A DNA stretch of 64,000 bases from Owenia fusiformis. Its lineage: Eukaryota > Annelida > Polychaeta > Sabellida > Oweniidae. The position numbers and the translations under genes were made by a program. The notes below the pieces were generated by a model. That model was not told where the DNA came from, did no database searches, and saw only the letters and a program-made list of their open reading frames with translations. The stretch spans positions 30,912,740 to 30,976,739 of the forward strand of contig CAIIXF020000009.1 in the NCBI GenBank assembly GCA_903813345.2. Reading direction: 5' to 3'. Every line of letters starts with the position of its first letter. Position 1 is the first letter of the stretch. Shown piece after piece: positions 47,801 through 57,500 of the stretch.

Positions 47801-48246
47801 TAAGTTGAAGTTATCATATTTGAAATCATCAGTAGTTTCCCTGAGTACCCGTGCGATGATAGGACGACTTCCCCTACCTCATCTGTAAGCGCTGCAAGCT
47901 GATCCATGGGTGAGTATGCAAGATCACCATACATCATAGCAGTTCTGTAGTTTGCATCTTTTCCAAGAGCAGCCTCTTTTTTGACAAAATAGCATGCTTT
48001 TGATTTTACTTGCTGCGGCCATTCATGTTGAATTGATAACATTCCTGCAGAATTTGCGATGACAATCAAAATGTGAATATCATTCTTTTCGAAGAAGTCA
48101 AAGAACATCTGTTTATTCTCATCTAAGCTGTACATTTTGGAGAACTTGTCACCTTTAATGCGCAATGTTTTGAGGACATATTCAGCTATAAACTCGACGC
48201 GGGTGTCCCCCAAATCGAGTTCTTTTACATCCACCACAAAAGCCAT
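20487..48246 (-). CDS. DNAH9: Axonemal outer-arm dynein heavy chain (DNAH9/11/17 group)
   Basis: I splice 39 minus-strand exons from ATG at 48246 to TAG at 20487. The exon lengths sum to 13,419 nt, an exact multiple of three, giving 4472 residues; family members are about 4460-4520. All parts are present: tail, linker, six AAA units with P-loops in AAA1-AAA4, antiparallel stalk with microtubule-binding domain, and C-terminal domain ending GGVALLLQV. The AAA1 P-loop [16 protein letters not shown] and the C-terminal [19 protein letters not shown] place it with outer-arm beta heavy chains rather than DNAH5/8 or inner-arm types. Assignment among DNAH9, DNAH11 and DNAH17 needs a tree; overall similarity looks closest to DNAH9. 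The protein hydrolyses ATP to slide doublet microtubules in cilia and flagella. The gene appears intact, with no internal stops. A transposon lies at the exon 1 splice donor. Confidence 0.95.
22277..23256 (-). other. Dynein intron 36, 980 bp
   Basis: Largest intron in the 3' half of the dynein gene. I see no gene, hairpin or transposon end in it. The other 3'-half introns (100-420 bp) are likewise unremarkable AT-rich spacers. Confidence 0.5.
24233..27369 (-). CDS. Dynein exons 32-34: stalk, microtubule-binding domain, AAA5-6 (3068-3943)
   Basis: Exons 27369-27109, 26915-26772 and 26455-24233. Exon 32 is the first coiled-coil strand ([20 protein letters not shown]). Exon 33 and the start of exon 34 are the microtubule-binding domain ([35 protein letters not shown]). 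Exon 34 continues with the second coiled-coil strand, [23 protein letters not shown]5 with [20 protein letters not shown], and part of AAA6 with [20 protein letters not shown]. The 2.2-kb exon is the longest in the gene. Confidence 0.95.
27792..30800 (-). CDS. Dynein exons 27-31: AAA3 and AAA4 (residues 2377-3067)
   Basis: Exons 30800-30530, 30337-30129, 29922-29515, 29185-29024 and 28811-27792. The AAA3 P-loop GNAGTGKT (about 2465-2472) is split by an intron after GNAG. Then come [29 protein letters not shown] and [17 protein letters not shown]4 P-loop GVGGSGKQ at about 2810-2817, followed by [19 protein letters not shown] and [15 protein letters not shown]. The end of exon 31 ([19 protein letters not shown]) begins the stalk. 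Confidence 0.95.
31078..33744 (-). CDS. Dynein exons 22-26: AAA1 and AAA2 (residues 1838-2377)
   Basis: Exons 33744-33581, 33227-32545, 32402-32192, 31951-31675 and 31360-31078. AAA1 P-loop GPAGTGKT at about 1857-1864, then QMDYKSIG, Walker B-like [10 protein letters not shown] and sensor-type [18 protein letters not shown]: the main ATPase site. AAA2 P-loop GNAGTGKS at about 2138-2145, followed by [20 protein letters not shown] and LASNERIPL. Every key residue is present, so the motor should be active. Confidence 0.95.
34155..37119 (-). CDS. Dynein exons 18-21: linker, into AAA1 (residues 1105-1838)
   Basis: Exons 37119-36291, 36056-35811, 35591-34761 and 34447-34155. Conserved linker phrases include [62 protein letters not shown] and [20 protein letters not shown]. 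Exon 21 enters AAA1 with [17 protein letters not shown]. The linker performs the power stroke over the AAA ring. All phrases are intact. Confidence 0.93.
37356..48246 (-). CDS. Dynein exons 1-17: N-terminal tail (residues 1-1105)
   Basis: Exons (high-low): 48246-47878, 46473-46289, 45459-45270, 44965-44866, 44487-44276, 44135-43905, 43592-43425, 43085-42969, 42784-42634, 42335-42221, 41767-41572, 41296-41026, 40679-40432, 40228-40040, 38497-38351, 38059-37805, 37525-37356. This is the DHC_N1 tail that binds intermediate chains and docks the motor on the A-tubule. Recognisable blocks are [10 protein letters not shown] (exon 2), [10 protein letters not shown] (exon 5), NLSQPLL-like NLAQPLLQR (exon 11) and [11 protein letters not shown] (exon 17). 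The first 120 residues are the least conserved, as in the family. Two larger introns (45460-46288 and 38498-40039) carry repeats. Confidence 0.9.
38541..38731. repeat. ACCTGTCT-family element, about 190 bp
   Basis: aaaacctgtctaattc at the left and ACAGGTTTCACTGTA at the right form imperfect inverted ends. Inside are two or three units of the form gtgttcacat or agttgttcag. Members also occur at 19768-19890, 54249-54315 and 62261-62320. It lies in dynein intron 14. Confidence 0.65.
39401..39861. mobile_element. 453-bp MITE with TTAA flanks in dynein intron 14
   Basis: TTAA|GGATGCAGTACCAGGTC at 39401 and GACCCGGTACTGCATCC|TTAA at 39861: inverted ends of 17 bp with one mismatch, flanked by TTAA on both sides. 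A TA target with ends AGGATGC would also fit. No coding capacity. The end resembles AGGTGCAGTGGTAC of the 12894-14222 element. Confidence 0.7.
45561..45625 (+). repeat. tRNA-like fragment (possible SINE head)
   Basis: TAGTTCAGTCGATAGAGCAT fits a tRNA D-arm / A-box, and ctgactttggatctgagggt sits where the anticodon arm should be. The B-box position reads gggtttaagatttg, a decayed GGTTCGAATCC. The stems do not close well, so it is a decayed tRNA or tRNA-derived SINE rather than a working gene. It lies in dynein intron 2. Confidence 0.35.
45829..46234. repeat. Compound hairpin element with 20-bp tandem units
   Basis: 45829-45964 is a palindrome: GTTATGTACTGGGAGGTTTT pairs with its diverged complement ending GTACATAAC, and around the centre AGATATGCATATCTACC pairs with GGTAGATATGCATATC. 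Next, TATACCAAGTAGAGTTTT (45975-45992) pairs with AAAACTCTACTTGGCATA (46217-46234). Between them are 2.5 units of AAGCGGGAAGATATGCACCG. Probably two hairpin elements side by side or one complex foldback, in dynein intron 2. Confidence 0.65.
46474..47250 (-). other. Rest of dynein intron 1
   Basis: AT-rich. At 46950-47000, tttattgtatttcaatcccc followed by atcaggggtcat resembles the 3' end of some LINEs, without any protein remnant. No gene seen. Confidence 0.4.
47251..47876. mobile_element. 622-bp TA-flanked non-autonomous element, copy 2, at a splice donor
   Basis: TA|GGGGAAGTGGTCCTAATTAT at 47251 and ACGACTTCCCC|TA at 47876. It is inverted relative to copy 1 (8086-8712) and nearly identical to it. 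The right TA (47875-47876) includes the T of the GT donor of dynein exon 1, whose last base is 47878. The minus-strand donor therefore reads GAG|GTA and then element sequence GGGGAAG. Confidence 0.9.
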
Positions 48247-48550
48247 TTTTTAAAAATTCAAAATCAGTCGCTCTTGTTTCAAATCGTTAAATATCCTCAC
48301 AAAATAAGGAAAACACAGTTCAAATCTCGGTGTAGATACTCCCAATTGTGTTAACTGTCACTTAACATCATAATGCTGTGATATACTCATTACATTTATG
48401 AACTAAATACGTAAATTGTTAATATTTTTGCGCGCACTTGCTAAGATGCAATATGGCGTCCAAAGATGCTGATGGTTGCTAGGGTGGTTGCTATGAATAG
48501 AGACCAAAACACTTCGGTTTGAGATTAAATAACCTCGCTTTGAAAATAAA
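48247..48550. promoter_or_regulatory. Shared promoter between dynein heavy chain and PGS1
   Basis: 304 bp between divergent start codons. GTTGCT occurs twice (48475-48480 and 48487-48492) with flanking sequence like an RFX half-site; RFX factors control ciliary genes through paired half-sites (X-boxes). Here the halves are in direct, not inverted, orientation, so the match is partial. caatATGGCGtcc (about 48450-48462) resembles YY1. No TATA box is clear. Confidence 0.5.
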
Positions 48551-51500
48551 ATGGTGGTCAGATTGAAACTTGGATTTCGTCTGCTTCGCTGTAATTTGTC
48601 CTATAAAACAAGGTACGTAATCTCTCAAAACTCCTTATATTATTACATAAGATGGCCTAACATTGATTCGCAGAAGAAATGAAGAGTGATTGATTGATTG
48701 AGATTCAGCACTTTGCTTAGGCCTACATAGTTCAACAAAGTTAACCCTAAGTCTCTGGGCCTTATTTCTTATCTGACATACCTTGTGGCCCACGACTATG
48801 TTTAACTTTGTTGAACAAGGCAAACTTATGAATCTCAATCACTCACCGTGAACATGTATAAAATCGAGTCAATTTTGTAATACATGTTCCTGGGCCTATG
48901 CACTCATCACTGCAAAAATAATGTCTCTGGGCCACGGATAGTGGGAAGTCCTCCATCTAGGAGGTATATATATACAAGGTAATGTTAGTAAAAATTAAAA
49001 AAATATGGTCACCTGTCCTCTAGATTCAATTTTTGAATGAATCGTAGCATAATGTACAGATTATTTGATATCATGCTATTCTTGAAACATTTATATGCAA
49101 AAATAACTGGGTCACTCACCTCTTATGCCTATATGTGTTTAGTAATCATACCCATTAGTGTACCTATAAGGACTTAGAAATTTTTCGAAAAGGGTAAATT
49201 AGAATTCCAGGATTATTCTTACATAATATGAATCTTTAAGAAGTATATTTTCAACAAATCACAAAAATAATATTTAGAATATGGTAAAAAGTTGTTTTTT
49301 ACAGTGATTCTTAACACATGTCATTCTGACTCTTAAAATGAGTAATTTTCACATATTTTCACAATTCCTTGAATAAAATCTTGATTTTTGTAGATACACT
49401 TAAATTGACTTGTCAATATAAAACTACATTGTGTCTGAGAATAATAACCTTCACTAAGCAGATCAACCATGCATAGATACTTTGTAATCCTATTGTTTTG
49501 AAAGGCACCCTATTGTGTTCTTGTTTTTAAGAATGGATGACCTTCTACAGTCACTGACAGATTGAGGTGCTTCCGCAGGTCAGACCCCCTCTGATTTCAC
49601 CTTTATTGTTTAGTATTGGCATTATTGCATAGTTCAAACATGAAATGAGAGAGGGTCCTGGCTGCGGAAGATATACAATGTGAAAGTATAGCAAAAAATT
49701 TTGTTTCAAAAAAGAGGCCATATTGGATCTGCCATACACCAAGGCAACAAACTATCAGACAAGTATCAAATGGGTCAATTTATTTTTGATTTATCAGTCA
49801 CGCATGCCTCTGAAGAGGATACGTTGCAGAGGGACTGAATTGATATCCATTTAGTCATTAAAGGGACACTGTTTGTAAGGTAGTTCTCATGCTAATGAAC
49901 ACTAAAATGTTTTAAACAACGAATCAAATGGGTCAATCTTCTTTTGATTCATCAGTCATGTCTATCTCTTGAGATGATATGTGGAAGAGACACTGAATTA
50001 ATATCCATTTAGCAATTAAAGGGACACTCCTTGTAAGGTAGTTCTCACCTTAGGAAACAAATAGGCCAATCTATCTTTGATCGATCATTCATGCATGCCC
50101 CTGAAGATGATATATTGCAGAGGGACTGAGTCATTATCCATTCAGCCATTTAAAGAGACATTGCTTGTAAGATAGTTCTCATCCTAATGAACACTAAACT
50201 ATTTTTTAACAAAGAATCAAAGGGTCAATATACTTTCGATTCATCAGTCATCCCTGCCCCTGAATGTGATATATTGCTGAGGGACTGAATCAATAACCAT
50301 TTACCCATTTAAAGAGACACTGCTTGTAAGGTAGTTCTCAACTAATGGGTCAATCTATTTTTGATTCTTCATTCAATTGCTTACCCCTGAAGATGATATA
50401 TTGCTGAGGGACTAAATCAATATCCATGTAGCTGTTTAAAGAGACCCTGCTTGCAAGGTAGTTCTCACCAAAAGAAACAAAAGGGTCAATTTATTTTTGA
50501 TGCCTGTCCCAAAAGATGATACATGTATATTGCTGAAAGACGGAATCAATATCCATTTAGCCATTAAAGGGACACTGCTTGTAAGATAGTTCTCATCTTA
50601 AGTCAAACTAAAATATTTTACTACATAATAATTATATGTTATACAATGGATAGATTAAAATACCTCCACTTGTTTGATAGCAAAACAATGGGTTTCAAAC
50701 TGACGAAAAAACTATCCTACATGCACCTTTTCAATTTTAAAAGGCAACCATTTGACTTTGTACCTTTAGCTTCAATTGAATTATTCTTTGAAAATGCCAA
50801 ATAAATATATCATATATTGGAAAGTCACAACTAGATTTTTAATATTTGAGTTGAATACCTAGGTTTTGTGTTTTCAATATGTTGCCCTTTGTGTCCTACC
50901 TTTGATAATGATATTTAATATGTCCTCTAAATTGAATATCCTAGGTTAAACCTACTGTATACCAACTGAGGTGATACTTTTGCTGAGATTCAAGATTAAG
51001 ATTCATAGCTATATTACATTTTAGGGGTTGTTTTATGATTTGTGTTTCCAATATATTGCCCTTTGTGTTCTACCTTAATGATATTTTGATATATTGATTG
51101 ATTCAATGGTCAATATACTTAAAATTGTCATGAGTGAAGACTGACATACCTCTAACATGATATTTAGAATGATTTGCATAGTCAAACTTAAATGCACCGA
51201 ATGACCTTAGTTTTAATCCCTATGACCTAATTTTGTTTTGGATGTGTTCATAATTTATAAAAGTAACTATTTCCATGTTATATTCAATGAAACCTTTGGG
51301 GGCACCTTTAGGTACATGGGGTAACGGATCCTTTCTCCAGCCCATTGAAGGGTCCTCTCCGTAAATTGACAATTTCTACTGCGCATGTGTAAAACACTGG
51401 ACGAAATGGTTTGGTAAATTTCAAACTATTTGATTGGTCGAAAAAATCACGCGCCTTTGCGTGATTTGCTTTATTCTCGCGAGATGGTGCGTGATTTGCT

Positions 51501-54500
51501 TTATTCTCGCGAGATACGGCGCTCTGTCCCCTTAAATTTTTATTTTGAACAACCATTATGATTTGGTGCATTATCTGACCAATAAAGCAGATTTGGAGGT
51601 ATGAGTATTTTTTTTATTTTTCTGTTTAGTGTTTTCTACAGGCCCTATGTGTCTCAGGATATTTGTTTAACGAAAACTAGACAAATAATTTATTTTAAAA
51701 ATAAATATTTTTTATTTTGGATGGAAGATGCGTAACCTGAGAAATAATATAATAGTAATATATGGAGGACTTCCCGTAACCATGCTCTGGGCCTTATTAA
51801 AGTAGCGGAAGGCGATAATTTACTGATGATTTTTGTTTTGTAAATACCTTCAGTTCATATGCCTAGAATCAAAACACTTATTCTAGTGACCAGTTCATAT
51901 GGTTGAAATAATGAAATAATGAAGTGTTACCATGTGTCTACTTACCAGCTTGTTCTATGTCATCCATCCTGCTAGGTTACATTGTGGCACGCAGCCAAAC
52001 ACGACAATGAAGGCAACAACATAACAATATTGATCTTAGCAGAATTTTTGGAAATTTAGATCGTCCATTTTGCAAGCTCACGTGACTGATCACTAGTGTT
52101 GTCGCGATTAATCGATACATCACGATATACATAGCCAAAGCCGATTCTGGCGATGCATCAATGTCTGAAACAAAACATTAATGTTTTAAAAAAAATTAAT
52201 TTGCTAAAAATCACCCTTTCATATCTTATTTTGACGCAAAGCGCTTACCTTTCTCATGTCTTATTTCATTTTCCAATGTTTTCTGATAATCTTTTCCTTT
52301 AAAACTGTTTTAGCTAGTCGAAGTGAACCATTAATCCAAAAAAATTACTTTACTTTCATTTCACCGTACCGTTACTAGAAGTTCCCGGATGTACCAGCGT
52401 ACTCTTATTAATTTGTTCTGTTCGGTATTTTAGTGCATTCAAGCGTCGAAATCATTCAAAATCAATCTTTTTTAATTATAAAGAGTTATTTGATCACACA
52501 TGACGCAAATAGCATAAAAGTATAAAGGTTTTAAAAGACTGATTTTGACTCATCAAAAATATTACATTTATAAACATCATTATTTAAAGATTTCAGTAAT
52601 GAATTAAATTATATCTTAAACTGTTCCAATATTCTTAATAGTTTGAAAGTTTATTGCTTTCACCTCCAACATAGCAAAATACCTCTGATTTATATTGAAT
52701 ATAACTGGGTCCAAGTTAACTAGGGTCCGAGTTGACTAGGGTCCGAGTTAACTAGGGTCTGAGTTAACTGGGGTCCGAGTTGACTAGGCTTCGAGTTAAC
52801 TAGGGTCCGAGTTGACCAGATACCTCTGCAATCACTAGTAATCAAATGACTCAAATTGTCTCTGATTATCTCTTGCTCTCAGTAATTGTGTGTCTCTATC
52901 TATCTCTCTCTCTGCTCCGTCTATCTTCTAGCGCATAATACATTGCAAATTACCCCCTAAATGTTGATTTTTCGAATCACCCCCACAATTACTTCTTATT
53001 AAAAATGCAAATGCACAGTGAAACCAGTGTATTGAACATTATTATCCCATCGAACGAAGTTCGGAGGGATATAGGGAATGCCTCCGTCCGTCCGTCCGTA
53101 CGTCCGTCCGTCCGTACGTCCGTCCCTACGTCCGTCCGTACGTCCGTCCGTCCGTCCGAGCAATAACTCAAATACCGTTGGCCCGATTTTGTTCATATTT
53201 TGTACACATATACCCTATGGGGGTAGAAGTTCTGCTCAATAGCAGATTTTCAAAATGGCCGCTCATTTAAAAATGGCGGCCATTTTAGTGACGATTTTAC
53301 AGTAATTTAGGTGCAATATGTAAAACTGCAATAGCAATATGTTTTAAATGTAAAAAAATTATAAAGGACATTAATAATGCTACAAATGTAGATATTAATT
53401 TAATTAAAGAAGCACATGGCAGCCATCTTGAAAAATGGCGGCCTTTACTCGTCATTTTACGATTTTTGCTGTAACTCAAAAAATAGTGGAGCGATTTTGT
53501 TCATACTTGGTATGTGAATACTATAAGAATTGCACACTGTCTAAAGACACTTTTGGTAGAACTTGGAACATTTTAATGTATTTTACAATAACTCGAAAAG
53601 TAGTGGAGCGATTTTGTTCATATTTGGTATGTGAATACTATAAGCATGGCACACTGTCTATTTCTAATGACACTTTTGGTAGAAGGCGGCCATTTTGAAA
53701 ACAATTTTGAAAAATGGCCGCCATTTTAACGTATTTCACTATAATTCGAAAAGTAGTGGAGTGATTTTGTTCATATTTGGTATGTGAATACTATAAGCAT
53801 GGCACACTGTCTAATTCTAATGACGCTTTTGGTAGAAGGTGGCCATTTTGAAAAATGGCCGCCATTTTAACGTATTTTACTATAACTCGAAAAGTAGTGG
53901 AGCGATTTTGTTCATATTTGATATGTGAATACTTTAAGCATGGCACATTGTCTAATATAACTTTGGGGAGTAGTCGTTTTCAAAATGGCCACCATTTTTA
54001 TGTGTGTTATTTTACAAGTACACTTGCGATTTTTCAAAAATTTTAGAGGTGGCTACTTAAAAGCATATTATTTTTTCTGATGACAACTTGGCTAGTGAGC
54101 AACCATTTTGAAAATGGTGGCCTTTCTGGTGTTTTGTTTTATGATATTTGCGCTTCGTTTGTAAAAATGCCAGCTATTTCTGTTCGATGGGATTCGCTAC
54201 GCTTTGGCGTTGCCGTTGTTCTGGTTTGCAGAGAAAAAATATTCAGTGAAGGGTGTTTACTAGAGACAGATGTTCACTAGAGAGAGAGGTGTTCACTAAG
54301 ACAGGTTTCACTGTATTGTCAAATTTAATACGAGCATCCCTTATTTTCATTGTAAATCTTACCAAAGGTGAGATTGTTGGATCCATATTACATTTTCCTT
54401 ATTTTTTACAATATCTTTACAAATAATATTTCGAAAATGATCTTGTCCCAATCACTTATCTGAAGATTTAAAATGAAACTAGTAATAACTGAATTTCTTC

Positions 54501-57500
54501 ATTTTTTATATATTAGTACTATATAATTCAACTACAAAAACAAAACAATAGCTCCAAAAAAATATAGGACATGTTACTCCAGCAATTTACTTTACACATT
54601 AATCTGACAAGGATGTAAAGAAATCTACATTCATTTGGACAAATTGGGGATATAACCAGAAATCGCATTAGAGTACACAAACAGCAGATTACTGATGAAA
54701 CAGTTAAGATGCTACCAGCCTATGAGTGAGTGACCACATAGCTCATTGTGCCAAAAGACTGGAGGTGAAATTCAAAATATTACCGTTCTTCCAGTTTAAA
54801 ACGGACAATATTACCCTCCAACTCTTTTACGAAGAACCTTTCATCAATATATTCAATCCAAGTTTAAATAAAAAATCATCTCTACTTTTCATTAAACAAT
54901 ATAATATATTTGTTTACATGTAGAGATGCAACTTAAATGAATTAATTACGTCATACTGAATTTACCTTGTTACCTGTACAGGTATAAAACAATCTAATTG
55001 TAATTAATGACAATGTAAATTAGAATTACATCACATTGGAATATGTTTTGACGATTTTTAAAGAAACGAGTCGCAACAAAAAATTTTATATCAAATAGTT
55101 TTTACAATAGGACAAATGGGAGACACGCTTAGAAACGGTGTCAGAGTTCACAGACAGCACATAATGATGAAACTGTCAGAATGCTGCCTGTGAGCGATCA
55201 TATCGCTAACTGTGCTAAAAAATGGATATAAAATTTAAAATCTTATCATTTTTTCAATTACAAAAGGACTAAAATAGGAGGAACATTTTATTAATAGATT
55301 TAAACCAAAATTAAATAAAAAATCAATTTCTCGTTGTTAGTCAACAAAACAAAACATTGGTTTCTTTATACATGTAAAATTAATGACGTCATACACAAAT
55401 TAGAATTTTACCCGCACAGGTATCTATTTTCGTGAGTAGAATTTGTTCCAAAGAGCTCTTATAACAATGATTAAGGATTTAAGCCCTAGACTCAGTGCAT
55501 TGTTTGCTGAATCATACCATGAAGGTGTTGTTTCCAAATCTTTGCATGACCGTACAGCGGGGTGGAATGAAGCAGTTGCATTGCATTCAATTCAATGCTT
55601 GAAAAAGAAGACAACGCAAGGATACTTTCCTGAAAATATAAGACTTGAATGTCTTGAATGTTTTCATGCATAATTTTATACCAGCAAATAACATGGGCAT
55701 AACATTTTCTCAAAAATCTCTTCATTTAGATGTACCTTGGATAGCAAATCATGTGACTTCTACATGTGATATGGCCATATGTCGAATTGACCTCAAATGC
55801 ACTTATGCTAAAAGTGGATTTAGAGTTTTACCTTCACATTGTATTAAGTTTTGACATTTATTTTTATAATTTATTGTTATATATATAAATAGTAGTACTT
55901 ATGTCTGTTTCTATACATGTACTATTGAAATTGCGTTTCATCACCTTGAAATTCTTGTATATAGAATCTATTCATATACACTGAATTGGTGATTCATCCC
56001 TGTTTCAACAAAGTATGTAGTTCTCTATTTATCTTATACTTACCTTTACTTCAAGTTGATCAGATATATAGCTTCGTCATACACATGCTATATGCTTGCA
56101 CACTATCTTGAAATAAACATACAATGAGGTTTTAGCAGCATTATTTCTGAACATGGAGTATCTAATAATTCTTGCAATTATTATTTGCATTCTAGTTCCA
56201 TATATTTACATATATTTTAACAGACTCTCAAAAGTATCTCAACCAAAGGAGACATTTCGCAGAGCATATTGCAGTTCGGAATCCCCAGCTAAACTTGATG
56301 AAAACAAAATGAACAACAACGTATCAGAATATGAGACCTTTTCGTGGATGAAAAAGATTGCACCAGTTTTCCCAGTTAATGGTAACAAGATCAAAGTGCT
56401 TTACCAGCCTGCTGAGTTCTTCACTGCACTAAAGGTATGTGTAGCACAAATGATTTATGAGATCAAAGGCCATGTTATGGGTTAAGCAGGTGGCGCTGAT
56501 TTGAAAAGAAGGAGTATGCAAGTATTTTTTTCTGTCAGTATATAGCTTAAACATGACCTTCACTGGTCTCATTTTTTCCCATATAATTGAGGTGCATATA
56601 TTTAGCTTGTACTGTTTTGTTGAAGTTATCGCTGCATGTAGAGCAATCAGGTGCTGCACAATGCACCGTTAAAAAATTGAAAATAACATGCCACCCTTTT
56701 GAAAATGTGTTTGCACACTGTCAAAATGATGAAATATTGAGATATTTTGGTCAAAAAGGTGAAATTAGGATTAAATTAAAAAGGTGCAAATGGTTCACCA
56801 TTCATGCTGGAATCACAAGTGTAAATGCAATCTTATTATTAAACATTACAATCACTCAATGCAAACTGCATGTTAGATGATAAGAGATGGGTTAATTATT
56901 TACATCTTCACTCTCATTCATATCTAATTTTGGAATGTTTAATTATGGTAGATAGGAATCTTCTTGAATTTCCTAACTGTAAAAAGGTTGAGTGTTTGCT
57001 TCATTGAACACTGGTAAGTGTTTAGTCAAGAGTTTAAGAATTTTCTTTCATAATTAAGCAAAGTTATTCAAAAATCACATTACTGCATTTGTTTTGGGTC
57101 ACTCTGTTCTGTACGGAATGTACTAAAAACCCTTCGACCCTTCGACCCTGCGACCTACGACTTACAGCGTGTCAAGAATTTTTGAAATATATTTTTTATA
57201 AAAACCCTTCGACCTTCTATTTTCTATCTTTCTTTCTGTCCGATCAACAATAAGTACAGTTATACAAGAAATGTAAACGAAGTGAAAATATATTCCCAAA
57301 AATTTTCCGAAAGGCATGTCATTTCCGGAAGTTATGATACGTTATATTACCGAACATGCGTGAAAATGGAACGTTTGTTCGTTCATTTTACGAGAGCTAA
57401 ATAAAATGCGAACACCCAAGCATCAGGTATGACTCCATCATTGTTTGGCGTTTTACTACTTGCCACAATCAACCTCACTGCCAGGATATCAAACAAGGCC

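Larger units (their letters stand above)
48939..51778. mobile_element. 2.8-kb element with short inverted ends and TA flanks
   Basis: TA|GTGGGAAGTCCTCCAT at 48939 and ATGGAGGACTTCCCG|TA at 51778. The 14-bp inverted core is perfect. It encloses a six-unit tandem array (49771-50630) and a duplicated TCTCGCGAGA motif (51459-51515). The ends resemble those of the 622-bp family (GGGGAAGTCGTCC). No transposase is recognisable, so it is non-autonomous if real. Confidence 0.5.
48613..56223 (+). other. PGS1 intron 1, 7.6 kb, repeat-rich
   Basis: Contains a palindrome (48681-48846), a 2.8-kb TA-flanked element with a six-unit array (48939-51778), a 16-bp minisatellite (52709-52820), the CCATCGAAC element (53044-54193) and an ACCTGTCT fragment (54249-54315). 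Positions 54320-56150 hold only AT-rich sequence and short open frames without recognisable features. Confidence 0.6.

Noticed and set aside
20487-48246. Dynein gene as a pseudogene because of the exon 1 transposon
   Set aside because: All 39 exons splice in frame without stops, P-loops are intact and the GT of the donor is preserved.
48551-48612. Assigning exon 1 to a separate small gene rather than PGS1
   Set aside because: Its donor phase matches the exon 2 acceptor exactly and the joined N-terminus is a plausible mitochondrial presequence; still the least certain PGS1 exon.
52989-53196. Open frames with repeated DGRTDGRT units
   Set aside because: Generated by the CCGT/CGTC microsatellite; no splice sites or start context.
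53435-54046. Open frames with repeated ITRKVVERFCSYLVCEY
   Set aside because: By-product of the tandem repeat units in the ATCCCATCGAAC-bounded element; frames change between units.
55443-55854. Overlapping open frames on both strands as a possible nested gene
   Set aside because: Composition is not clearly coding, no family is recognisable and no splice partners were found.
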